From Armatimonadota bacterium (GTDB taxonomy: Bacteria > Armatimonadota > Zipacnadia > Zipacnadales > FEN-943), in assembly GCA_029777735.1 (NCBI GenBank), contig JAKORR010000214.1:1-5848 (forward strand): a DNA stretch of 5,848 nucleotides, in the 5' to 3' direction. The position numbers and the translations under genes were made by a program. The notes beneath the pieces are model-generated. The model saw nothing but the letters and a program-made list of their open reading frames with translations, was not told the origin of the DNA and made no database searches. Within the stretch, counting starts at the first letter, position 1. Each line of letters begins with the position of its first letter. Positions 1 to 5,848 of the stretch are shown one piece after another.

Positions 1-334
1 CATGGAAGTTAGCCTCAAAGCTGTGGCAATGGACAACCTTCGGCTTGGAGTCCGCAATAGTCGCGGCGACGGCTCGAGTGGTTTGGAAGGAATGGGAATG
101 CTTGGGGACACCTAGTACCCCGGACGAAATTCCCCTCTCCTCCAGAACGCCCTGCAGAGGTCCTCCGTCGGTAAGGGCCCGCACAGTGCAAGCAGCGCCA
201 AGGTCGCGCAGGGTACTTGCCATGGCCAGGACCGAGGCACTCACACCCCCCAGGCTCAGGTTGGTCGTCATGATCAGGACCGAGAGGCCTTTCAGGTCTT
301 GGCCGGCGGCTCGGATGGGCTCGGGATGGTCCAT
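1..334 (-). CDS. Glycosyltransferase, GT4-like (GT-B fold), N-terminal part, runs off the left edge
   Basis: The frame is open from ATG at 334 to the window edge and encodes 111 residues. An in-frame TGA at 343-341 lies just upstream, so ATG 334 is the first possible start. Residues 16-30 read GLSVLIMTTNLSLGG, the first Rossmann strand and Gly-Gly loop of GT-B glycosyltransferases. KVVHCHSFEANFH follows near residues 99-111, the usual V-H-x-H segment of the acceptor-side domain. By hand alignment it matches the neighbouring complete transferase at 47 of 96 positions without a gap. Family knowledge: GT4 enzymes move a sugar from a nucleotide-sugar donor to a lipid-linked or glycan acceptor at the cytoplasmic membrane face. 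The donor-binding C-terminal half lies outside the window, so donor and product cannot be read. It begins 46 bp after the upstream transferase stop, consistent with co-transcription. I see no clear Shine-Dalgarno sequence. Confidence 0.85.
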   Translation of the reverse strand, partial: MDHPEPIRAAGQDLKGLSVLIMTTNLSLGGVSASVLAMASTLRDLGAACTVRALTDGGPLQGVLEERGISSGVLGVPKHSHSFQTTRAVAATIADSKPKVVHCHSFEANFH

Positions 335-380
335 GGGTCTTCACAGGGCAGCTCGGGAGCGGCAGAAGGAGCGCCTTTCC

Positions 381-1505
381 TCAGCCCTTCGTTGTCAGGC
401 TGTAAAGCTCCAGGAGCCTCTGGCGGTACGCGGGAAGACTAAACTCCTCCTCAGCCTGGCGACGGGCAGCTGCGCCCAGGCGTTCACGCAGGGCTGGATC
501 GTCGGCAAGCTGGAGGAGGGCCTCGGCCAGTCGAACCCAGTCGCCCACGGGAGTTAGCAGACCCGTCTCGCCCTGCCGCAGATAGCCCGCCGGTCCCATA
601 GTCGCCGTGCTTACCACAGCCTTACCCGCGGCCATGGCCTCCTTGACAGCGATGCCGTCGGTTTCCTGCCGGGAGGGCTGGACAAAGAAGTCCAGGGCAC
701 TGAGGATCTGTACCACGTCCTCTCGCGGGCCGGTAAAGACCACATGGTCCGAGATACCCAGCCGTTGGGCTAGGTCCTGTGCCTGCAGCAGATGCTTGCC
801 TCCACCAACAAGCACCAGCCGCGCCTTGGGCTTGTGGCGCAGAAGCAAAGCGAAGGCCCGAAGCAGCACATCCTGGCCCTTGTGAGGCGCGAAGCCGCCT
901 ACTGCACCAATCACTGGTTCGGCATCGTCCAAACCCAGCTCCTCGAGAACCGCTTCGGACCTGGGCTGCGGCCGGAAGACGTCGGTATCGACAGCGTTGG
1001 GCAACACGAAGACCTGCTCGGGCTTGTAGCCACACCTTCGGCAGTATAGCTCGGCCAGGCCTCGCGAGACGGCGACCATTTGATCGACTTCGCGCCGTAG
1101 CCACCGGTTCGCGAGCACTCTGTGCACCCGTAACCGTGCGTCGTGCTGTGTGATGAAAAGCCAAGGTACAGAAGCTCGCCGTCGCGCCGCCGATGCATGG
1201 AAGTTGGGCTCGTAGTTATGACTGTGAACGACCGTCGGTTTCTCGCGCCGCAGCAACTCCGCAACGCTGTTCGTAGATCGCCACGAAAGAGTGTGCTTGC
1301 TCACACCAAGGACGTGCGACTCAATGCCCGCCCTGGCCAGTTCCTCGGCCAGTACTCCGCCACCGCAGAGTGCCCAGACCTGGCATCGCGCCCCGAGATC
1401 GGCTAACGAGACCGCCAGGGTCTCCATAGCCTTGTTGGCCCCGCCCAGAGTCAGGTCGGTTACGAGAATCAGCACCGAGATTCCGTCGAGCGGGGAAACG
1501 CTCAT
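381..1505 (-). CDS. Glycosyltransferase, GT4-like (GT-B fold), complete
   Basis: The 374-residue product has the usual length of GT4 enzymes. The N-terminal Rossmann domain (about 9-180) starts with GISVLILVTDLTLGG and contains TVVHSHNYEPNFH (91-103), and MVAVSRGLAELY (143-154) lies near the domain hinge. The C-terminal donor-binding domain (about 196-360) has GGFAPHKG (203-210), whose Lys is the usual diphosphate-contacting residue. It also has LVLVGGG (230-236) and VVFTGPREDV (255-264). The diagnostic E-x7-E motif runs from Glu281 to Glu289 in QETDGIAVKEAMAAGK. There is no signal peptide or membrane segment, so it is cytoplasmic or membrane-peripheral. Inferred role: adding a sugar during surface polysaccharide or glycolipid synthesis; donor, acceptor and linkage cannot be read. 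The start is ATG 1505, ahead of the first strand by a length similar to that in the paralogue at 334. No Shine-Dalgarno sequence is visible. A weak upstream ORF overlaps this start as ATGA. Confidence 0.93.
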   Translation of the reverse strand: MSVSPLDGISVLILVTDLTLGGANKAMETLAVSLADLGARCQVWALCGGGVLAEELARAGIESHVLGVSKHTLSWRSTNSVAELLRREKPTVVHSHNYEPNFHASAARRRASVPWLFITQHDARLRVHRVLANRWLRREVDQMVAVSRGLAELYCRRCGYKPEQVFVLPNAVDTDVFRPQPRSEAVLEELGLDDAEPVIGAVGGFAPHKGQDVLLRAFALLLRHKPKARLVLVGGGKHLLQAQDLAQRLGISDHVVFTGPREDVVQILSALDFFVQPSRQETDGIAVKEAMAAGKAVVSTATMGPAGYLRQGETGLLTPVGDWVRLAEALLQLADDPALRERLGAAARRQAEEEFSLPAYRQRLLELYSLTTKG

Positions 1506-1735
1506 AGTTTAGTTGTAAGGTTGAAATAGTCTGAGGCCGGCGCCTCTGATGTTGGAACCTTACTGCTCCGGAGAGCGGCAGTCAACACGATGGGAACAGT
1601 CGGGCTCGCTGAGATACGCCACAAGTTTCGATTGCCAAACAGCACCACCGGACGGATCCTGAGCCTGGCCGGCGCTACTTGGTTGGAGCACATGTTGAGA
1701 TGAGCGATGGCTAGCCCGTCTTGGTCAAATCTCAC
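1502..1735 (-). CDS. Short hypothetical ORF overlapping the transferase start (weak)
   Basis: A 77-codon frame opens at GTG 1735, with an internal ATG at 1693 that would give 63 residues. It ends in TGA at 1504-1502. That stop overlaps the ATG of the glycosyltransferase at 1505 as ATGA, an arrangement often seen in translationally coupled genes. The transferase has no visible Shine-Dalgarno sequence, so coupling would make sense. Against it: I recognise no domain, signal peptide or membrane segment, the frame has no clear ribosome-binding site, and an in-frame TAG sits just before the GTG. G or C is frequent at third codon positions in the first two thirds and rare in the last dozen codons. 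A candidate promoter lies inside it. It may be a leader ORF, a gene remnant or a chance frame. Confidence 0.2.
   Translation of the reverse strand: MRFDQDGLAIAHLNMCSNQVAPARLRIRPVVLFGNRNLWRISASPTVPIVLTAALRSSKVPTSEAPASDYFNLTTKL
1533..1546 (-). other. Small hairpin in the presumed 5' leader of the glycosyltransferase
   Basis: GAGGC and GCCTC pair around a four-base loop (GCCG), giving a compact G+C-rich hairpin 27 bases before the ATG at 1505. It would lie within the leader if the candidate promoter at 1557-1585 is used. There is no following T-run in the transcribed direction, so it is not an intrinsic terminator. Any regulatory role is inference. Confidence 0.3.
1557..1585 (-). promoter_or_regulatory. 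Candidate sigma-70-type promoter before the glycosyltransferase pair
   Basis: Reading the minus strand, TTGACT (1585-1580, five of six matches to the -35 consensus) is followed by a 17-base spacer and TAAGGT (1562-1557, three of six matches to the -10 consensus). Transcription would start near 1550, about 45 bases before the ATG at 1505. The spacer contains a perfect 8-base palindrome, CTCCGGAG (1566-1573), a possible but unproven operator half. The weak -10 match and unknown host sigma factors keep confidence low. Confidence 0.3.
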
Positions 1736-2097
1736 CGCAGTCTATTGCAGCTTCCAGTTGAGCAGCCTCCCGGCAGGCGTGCACGAGAACTCCACGTGCA
1801 CCGACGTGAGGCTCGGTCGCTACATCGTGTAGGTCGAGGGATGCTCGGGGCCAGAAGCTTTCTGCTAGGTCACGATCACGACGAGACAGTGACTAGGAAC
1901 ACCGCGGTCGTGGAGCTTAGGCTCTCCTTCAAAGTGTTATCACCGGCAAGTGGTTCCGCGGCGACAGGGTGGTGGACAGCGACAGGCACCTACACAGCTA
2001 GAACTACGTCGGAGTGGCCCATCTGCCTGCCAAGGCAAGGAGCTTTCGACCGCTCAAGCACCATAGGAGGCGGTTGTTTGAGCCAGACGTCGGAGCG

Positions 2098-2127
2098 GGC
2101 GCGCCGCTGCGCAGTGTGCGCGCCGCT
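2098..2127. repeat. GC-rich direct repeat and hairpin downstream of the large gene
   Basis: The ten bases GCGCGCCGCT occur at 2099-2108 and again at 2118-2127. Because the core is self-complementary, GGCGCGC (2098-2104) can also pair with GCGCGCC (2118-2124) across a 13-base loop. A 10-base palindrome, CTGCCGGCAG, lies nearby at 2152-2161. These structures sit 37-100 bases after the stop of the large minus-strand gene. They could stabilise the 3' end or assist factor-dependent termination. No T-run follows in either direction, so an intrinsic terminator is not supported. Confidence 0.4.
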
Positions 2128-2197
2128 TTGCCGGAATGCTTGAGGGCCTCCCTGCCGGCAGAAAACCCCCCTTGCCTGGCCACGGCCATAACTCATC

Positions 2198-5100
2198 CTA
2201 CTCGATTTCTACCTCACTCACCCACATCAGGCCCTTGCGGTCGGCTGGTCCCCCTAGCGGCGGCTGATACACACGCACCCGCTGTGCCTTGAGGCTGGTT
2301 ACGCGAATCACTGTCACGCCTCGCTCGGCGTCCGTGTGCACGTCTTGCCCGTCCACGGGTACCCATTCCCCCTTGCGCCAGACCTGCAGCGTCACCTCGC
2401 GCGAGACCCACAGCGTGAAGGTACCCGGCTGCGTCCCGGCATCCTTGGCCCACCACAGACACACTTCCTTGACAACCCTGGGCTGAGGCAGCCTCAATTC
2501 GATCCAATGCGCCTTCTCGTTCTCGTCGGAAGCCCAAGCGACCTTCGCCCAATTCGCCTCTGCCGGGTTGATGAGCCCATCCGTCAGCGGTAGGGCGCTA
2601 TACCCGTCATACAGGCTGTCCACTAGCACCACGGTACCGGGCGGGACCTTGCCCGAGCGTGCTGTGTACTCGCCCACACCTGGCGCCGCTTTCCGCTCAG
2701 CCCCCAGCGTTGCCTGCTCCGTCAGACGCGACGGTCGTTGCGCTGCCTGGGACCTGCCAGTGTCACAGGCCTCAGCCAGGCGCAGGTGCCACCGCAGATC
2801 CTCCACATCACGCAGCGTGCGCTCGCCGTCCGCGCCCCAGTTCGCTCGACGTACAGCAGTCTCAATCGCCGCGAGGAGCTGCTCGGCTGCGGCAAAGTTC
2901 CACGGGCCCGCCGGTGATGTGAGAAGTGCTCTCAGGCGCGTGAACTGCTCGTTGATGCCGCCCGGTTCCCTCTCTTCGACCAAGGGACGCCCCTCGGCGA
3001 CCTCGAAACCAGGCCGCCTCAGCAAGTTCTCCTCCGGCTTGTCGGCAAGAGCCACACGCACATCGTCATACCACACTCGGCCCGTATGGTTACCCCGAAA
3101 CAGCAAGTACACATTCACCCGCGCAATTGGCTTCTCGGGCTTCAACAGCCGTTCGCCGTACTGCCACTCATGTGTGCCTGTCGCAAACTCCACCGTTTGG
3201 CCATAGAGTGACGTACCATCTGTGTAGTAGCAGTCCACATATAGCGCATACCCACTGTCCTGCACGCCGGTGACGTTTTCGGCCTTGCTCCAAGCCGAGG
3301 CGATGAGGGGTGCGGGGTGCTCCTGGTTCAGGTCGAAACTCTGACTGGCGCCTGCCGCGCCGCCCGGCTTGTCAAGGTTCGCCTCGAGACACAGGCCCCC
3401 CTCGCGACCAGGGCTAACGATCTTCGCGCCGCCCTCACCGTACGGACGCCAAGGACTCAGGCTCGTGCCTGCCAGACGGCTCGCCTCTATGTACCGATCA
3501 CGTCTCTCTAGCAAGTCGCGGGCGCGCTCCACACATGTCGCCGCTTGGGTTCCTCGGTCTCCCAATGCCCAGACCTGCAGGTCCTCGGCGCCCAATGACG
3601 TCCCCAGCGCCACGCCTGCGGGCTCGATGTGGCCCGTGATCAACTCCACAGCCAGCCCACCTTGCACCTTGTCCTGCAACGGCTGGCTCAACCGTACCGT
3701 CACGTCGCGGGCGGCTCCCGTGGTCCCTCCTTCCTCACCCGGATCCGTCGACAGTGTGAGATACGTCAAGCCGCTCTCTCGCGGCCCAAAGCGTTCGATA
3801 TACACAGTTCCCCCGTCAACCATCGCCTCGGGCACTGGCTGCCAACCGGCTCGAGCAATCTCTCTCGCCAGAGGCATATAGCGCCGGAACAGCCTCCTGT
3901 CGCGGTCAAACCACTCCGGGTGCTCCCAGTAGCTCGACCCAGGATTGTCCCCAGAGGGCGAAATGTCGAAAAAACCGAACAGGATCCCGTAGGCCGCGCA
4001 CCGCCGCATGTAGGTCTCGATGTGCGCGGACGTGTACTGCCGAAAGTCCGCCTTCACCAGCGTGCAGAAGGGTTTGGTGTAGGCGTAGGCTCGGATCGCA
4101 CGCGACTGGCCACGCCCCATGTTGATACCCAGCTCGCCTCCGAGTACGTCGATGTATGGCATTACATAGGCAAAGGCCGACAGGCTGCCGTCGTTGAGCA
4201 TCGTCAGCTTGCCGGTCCCGCTCAGCGCCTCGTGAATGCTCTGAGCCCATTCTACCGACGAGAACAGGTTGTAGTTCACCGGGAAACCCTTCACAGCATC
4301 CCACAAGAGCAGATGATTCGCCGCCTTCAGGTGCTCGGGCGCATAGTCCAACCCCGCGGCGACGCCGTCGTAGTAGACGCCATCAATGCCCTTTGGGAAG
4401 GGCATCTCCAGGACCCGCTTCACCAATCCCTCCGCCATGGCCTTACCGTAAGGCAAGTCCGGGTCCATGCAGGCCTGGCAGAAGAAATCCCCGTAGGTCT
4501 TCTCGGGCCGGTAGTCGATTTTGCCCTCGCTGTTCCTGATACCGCACACATCCCAGACGCCTTCAATACCCGTGTGTTGAGCCGCTACTTTGTTGAAGGC
4601 ATCCACGATCGTCTCGTAGGGCGGCAACGGCTCCGTCCCCCGCTTGTAGCCCGACACGTTCGCGAACTCACCAGCACAGTGGAAGTAGACGAAGCTTAGG
4701 ACGCCCAGCGCGTCATCGAAGGCCGCGTTCGGCGCCCCTTCCTGGTACGCAAAACCAAACTCGTCGACATTGGGCAGAGCAGCCAAGTCCCTGAAGGGCA
4801 TCCACCCGCCGAAGACCTTTGCCCTGACCTCCCAGTCGCCCGGCCACAGGGCATAACAACGCTCCAGACCCGCCCTCATCCCGGCACCTTCGCCTGTGCC
4901 CCACAGGAACCACAGCGAGAAGCCGGCCTCCCGCGGCGGTGCTGTGTACTCACTCAGAGCCAGATCGACCTCGGCAGTCATCAGTGGCGTGGCCCCGCCG
5001 AGTGCCGTAAATCGGCTCACGATCATTTCGCTGGGGCGACGCGCTAGACCCATCCACTCTTTCCCTCGGCTTACGACGCCGAGCGGATAAATCGAGTACC

Positions 5101-5542
5101 GACCGTACTGGGGCTTCTCATCGACGTTCGCGAACTCGGGCAGGCCTGGCAGACCGCGTAGGGCGGCAGTATTGCTCACAGGCGTCACGCCCAAGGGCTT
5201 GTGCACGTCCTGGTCGATCCATCCTTCCCAGCTCTCGCCAGCGGGCAGGGTCAATTCGAGGCGAAGCACCAAGCCCCGATCGCGGCCCGTCGCGTCACGC
5301 AGGGCAACCCTCATCTCGGTCCCACCCTCACGGGCCAGATACTCCACGTCCAGCGAGAGCCCGACATCCTTGAGATCGGCCGTCAGCCTGCCCCCGACTG
5401 TGAGCTTCTTCGGATCGTCCTGCACAGAGGTCGTCTTGCCGTCGGCAGCATCAATGATCACCCACCGCATCTCCACGGGCTGCGGAGTGGTGACAAGGCT
5501 CGTTTGAGCCAGAAGCGACAGTCCTAGTACCATCCCGGTCAT
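2198..5542 (-). CDS. Large secreted multidomain glycoside-hydrolase-like protein with carbohydrate-binding-like and discoidin-like modules
   Basis: About 1,114 residues, far longer than a single-domain glycosidase. Numbering is from ATG 5542. Residues 1-19 (MTGMVLGLSLLAQTSLVTT) form a hydrophobic export-signal-like start, unusually without an N-terminal Lys or Arg. Residues 22-230 look like a beta-sandwich. Residues 240-585 look like a TIM barrel, with a strand-end motif GIDGVYYDG (385-393) whose Asp387 and Asp392 are candidate active-site acids; Asp465, Glu470 and Asp526 are others. Residues 576-663 form a beta domain often seen after such barrels. Residues 696-833 resemble a jelly-roll carbohydrate-binding module ending RVWYDDVRV. 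Residues 861-930 are helical, and 970-1114 resemble an F5/8C (discoidin) fold. Inferred role: binding and cleaving an extracellular glycan; substrate unknown. ATG 5542 is preferred because GGGGGA lies 7 bases upstream; a TTG at 5557 would add five residues and has no such site. The family is not one I can name. Confidence 0.85.
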   Translation of the reverse strand: MTGMVLGLSLLAQTSLVTTPQPVEMRWVIIDAADGKTTSVQDDPKKLTVGGRLTADLKDVGLSLDVEYLAREGGTEMRVALRDATGRDRGLVLRLELTLPAGESWEGWIDQDVHKPLGVTPVSNTAALRGLPGLPEFANVDEKPQYGRYSIYPLGVVSRGKEWMGLARRPSEMIVSRFTALGGATPLMTAEVDLALSEYTAPPREAGFSLWFLWGTGEGAGMRAGLERCYALWPGDWEVRAKVFGGWMPFRDLAALPNVDEFGFAYQEGAPNAAFDDALGVLSFVYFHCAGEFANVSGYKRGTEPLPPYETIVDAFNKVAAQHTGIEGVWDVCGIRNSEGKIDYRPEKTYGDFFCQACMDPDLPYGKAMAEGLVKRVLEMPFPKGIDGVYYDGVAAGLDYAPEHLKAANHLLLWDAVKGFPVNYNLFSSVEWAQSIHEALSGTGKLTMLNDGSLSAFAYVMPYIDVLGGELGINMGRGQSRAIRAYAYTKPFCTLVKADFRQYTSAHIETYMRRCAAYGILFGFFDISPSGDNPGSSYWEHPEWFDRDRRLFRRYMPLAREIARAGWQPVPEAMVDGGTVYIERFGPRESGLTYLTLSTDPGEEGGTTGAARDVTVRLSQPLQDKVQGGLAVELITGHIEPAGVALGTSLGAEDLQVWALGDRGTQAATCVERARDLLERRDRYIEASRLAGTSLSPWRPYGEGGAKIVSPGREGGLCLEANLDKPGGAAGASQSFDLNQEHPAPLIASAWSKAENVTGVQDSGYALYVDCYYTDGTSLYGQTVEFATGTHEWQYGERLLKPEKPIARVNVYLLFRGNHTGRVWYDDVRVALADKPEENLLRRPGFEVAEGRPLVEEREPGGINEQFTRLRALLTSPAGPWNFAAAEQLLAAIETAVRRANWGADGERTLRDVEDLRWHLRLAEACDTGRSQAAQRPSRLTEQATLGAERKAAPGVGEYTARSGKVPPGTVVLVDSLYDGYSALPLTDGLINPAEANWAKVAWASDENEKAHWIELRLPQPRVVKEVCLWWAKDAGTQPGTFTLWVSREVTLQVWRKGEWVPVDGQDVHTDAERGVTVIRVTSLKAQRVRVYQPPLGGPADRKGLMWVSEVEIE

Positions 5543-5548
5543 AGCCAG

Positions 5549-5554
5549 GTCCCC
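5549..5554 (-). promoter_or_regulatory. Shine-Dalgarno-like site deciding the start of the large gene
   Basis: GGGGGA on the minus strand lies 7 bases before ATG 5542. It supports that ATG over the in-frame TTG at 5557, which overlaps the region and has no purine-rich site upstream. A second in-frame ATG at 5533 would shorten the hydrophobic start and is less well spaced. Confidence 0.45.
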
Positions 5555-5637
5555 CAAGTGTGATAGTTGGCGGTCGGTCAGTTCACCCCCGAGGACTACC
5601 CTACCTACGGTGGCAATGCCCAGGTGCTGTTCACGAT

Positions 5638-5848
5638 CTAGGGCGCGAGCGCCCTTGCTCCCGCCGGAAGCATAGAGGCCTGGCCGGCCGGTACCAAGTA
5701 GGCTGCCGTGGCAAACCGGCCCGCGCTGCCTTTGTTGAGCACTCCGCTGATTCTTACCCGATAGTCACCAGGCGCAGACAGCGTCACCTTCAGCCCACAG
5801 ATCTCCCCGTCACTTGGGCCCAAGTCTCCCTCCACAACCGTGTTGCCC
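5638..5848 (-). CDS. C-terminal end of an unidentified protein, runs off the right edge
   Basis: The frame is open from the right edge to a TAG at 5640-5638 and gives the last 69 complete residues. A GTG at 5835 lies inside the open frame, but the frame continues upstream through GNTV to the edge, so the true start is probably outside the window. The segment KVTLSAPGDYRVRISGVL, with alternating hydrophobic residues and a PGDYRV turn, is typical of a beta-sandwich strand pair in extracellular proteins. The end is Ala-, Pro- and Gly-rich (AGARALAP) and has no membrane anchor or sorting motif. I do not recognise the family. It lies 95 bp upstream of the large glycosidase-like gene in the same direction, so the two may share an operon, and a secreted role would fit. 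What is seen supports a real coding end; the function is unknown. Confidence 0.6.
   Translation of the reverse strand, partial: GNTVVEGDLGPSDGEICGLKVTLSAPGDYRVRISGVLNKGSAGRFATAAYLVPAGQASMLPAGARALAP

Larger units (their letters stand above)
1506..2197. other. 692-bp stretch without a convincing gene
   Basis: This lies between the stop of the large secreted protein (2198) and the start of the glycosyltransferase (1505). I read all six frames. No frame gives a recognisable protein; the longer open frames are rich in Arg, Pro and Ser, as chance frames in GC-rich DNA usually are. It contains the weak ORF at 1502-1735, the candidate promoter at 1557-1585, the leader hairpin at 1533-1546 and the GC-rich repeat at 2098-2127. 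No intrinsic terminator with a T-run, tRNA or known riboswitch was seen. Its length suggests a transcription-unit boundary or the remains of a decayed gene. Confidence 0.6.

Noticed and set aside
15..344. 109-residue minus-strand open frame
   Set aside because: It is an alternative frame over the truncated glycosyltransferase. Its Arg/Pro-rich product has no recognisable motif, whereas the frame starting at 334 gives a clear GT4 N-terminus.
45..557. 170-residue plus-strand open frame
   Set aside because: Antisense to the ends of both glycosyltransferases; the composition is that of a shadow frame and no domain is visible.
622..1164. 180-residue minus-strand open frame
   Set aside because: Lies wholly inside the complete glycosyltransferase in another frame; Arg/Ala/Gly-rich without motifs.
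1721..2143. 140-residue plus-strand frame in the gene-free stretch
   Set aside because: Rich in Arg, Ser and Cys with no hydrophobic core pattern, no ribosome-binding site and no domain; more likely chance than coding.
1990..2196. Two short minus-strand frames (68 and 61 residues) directly after the large gene
   Set aside because: They overlap each other in different frames, have no ribosome-binding site worth the name, cross the GC-rich repeat and have no recognisable product.
2568..3206. 212-residue plus-strand open frame
   Set aside because: Antisense shadow of the large gene, Ser/Arg-rich, no domain.
3629..4699. 356-residue plus-strand open frame
   Set aside because: Antisense to the barrel region of the large glycosidase-like gene. 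Its length is explained by GC-rich codon use on the opposite strand, and the product shows no motif.
5543..5557. TTG 5557 as start of the large protein
   Set aside because: It adds only GDLA and its initiator before ATG 5542, brings an acidic residue into the signal region, and lacks a ribosome-binding site, while ATG 5542 has GGGGGA at good spacing.
1..5848. CRISPR array, tRNA, rRNA, insertion sequence or attachment site
   Set aside because: No regularly spaced repeats, cloverleaf, rRNA-like segment, transposase or terminal inverted repeats were found on either strand.

Overview
The window is GC-rich bacterial DNA, roughly 60% or a little more by eye. Every gene I can support lies on the minus strand, so transcription runs from high to low coordinates. 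There is no rRNA, tRNA, insertion sequence or CRISPR array to fix the taxon. The large multidomain secreted glycosidase-like protein beside GT-B glycosyltransferases resembles uncultivated, polysaccharide-active lineages such as Armatimonadota, Planctomycetota or Hydrogenedentota. That placement is an impression, not a demonstrated assignment.

In the direction of transcription, the layout is as follows. (1) At the right edge (5848-5638) is the C-terminal end of a gene that starts outside the window; its last 69 or so residues look like a beta-sandwich. (2) After 95 bp comes a very large gene (5542-2198, about 1,114 aa). It has a probable export signal, an N-terminal beta-sandwich, a TIM-barrel-like glycosidase region, a beta domain, a jelly-roll carbohydrate-binding-like module, a helical linker and a C-terminal discoidin-like module. 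(3) Next is a 692-bp stretch (2197-1506) without a convincing gene. It holds a GC-rich repeat/hairpin, a candidate promoter, a 5'-leader hairpin and one weak short ORF that overlaps the next start codon as ATGA. (4) Then comes a complete family-4-type glycosyltransferase (1505-381, 374 aa). (5) After 46 bp a second glycosyltransferase of the same type begins (334 to beyond position 1). Only its first 111 residues are present.

The two glycosyltransferases are tandem paralogues: about half of the residues match over 96 ungapped positions (hand count, 47 of 96). They would act in the cytoplasm, building a glycan from nucleotide sugars. The large protein would act outside the cytoplasm and probably bind and modify carbohydrate. 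Whether the hydrolase and the transferases serve one glycan is an inference from shared orientation only; the 692-bp gap and candidate promoter suggest the transferase pair is a separate transcription unit.

The strongest candidate for something undescribed is the large glycosidase-like protein. I cannot assign it to a named family, although its architecture is readable.
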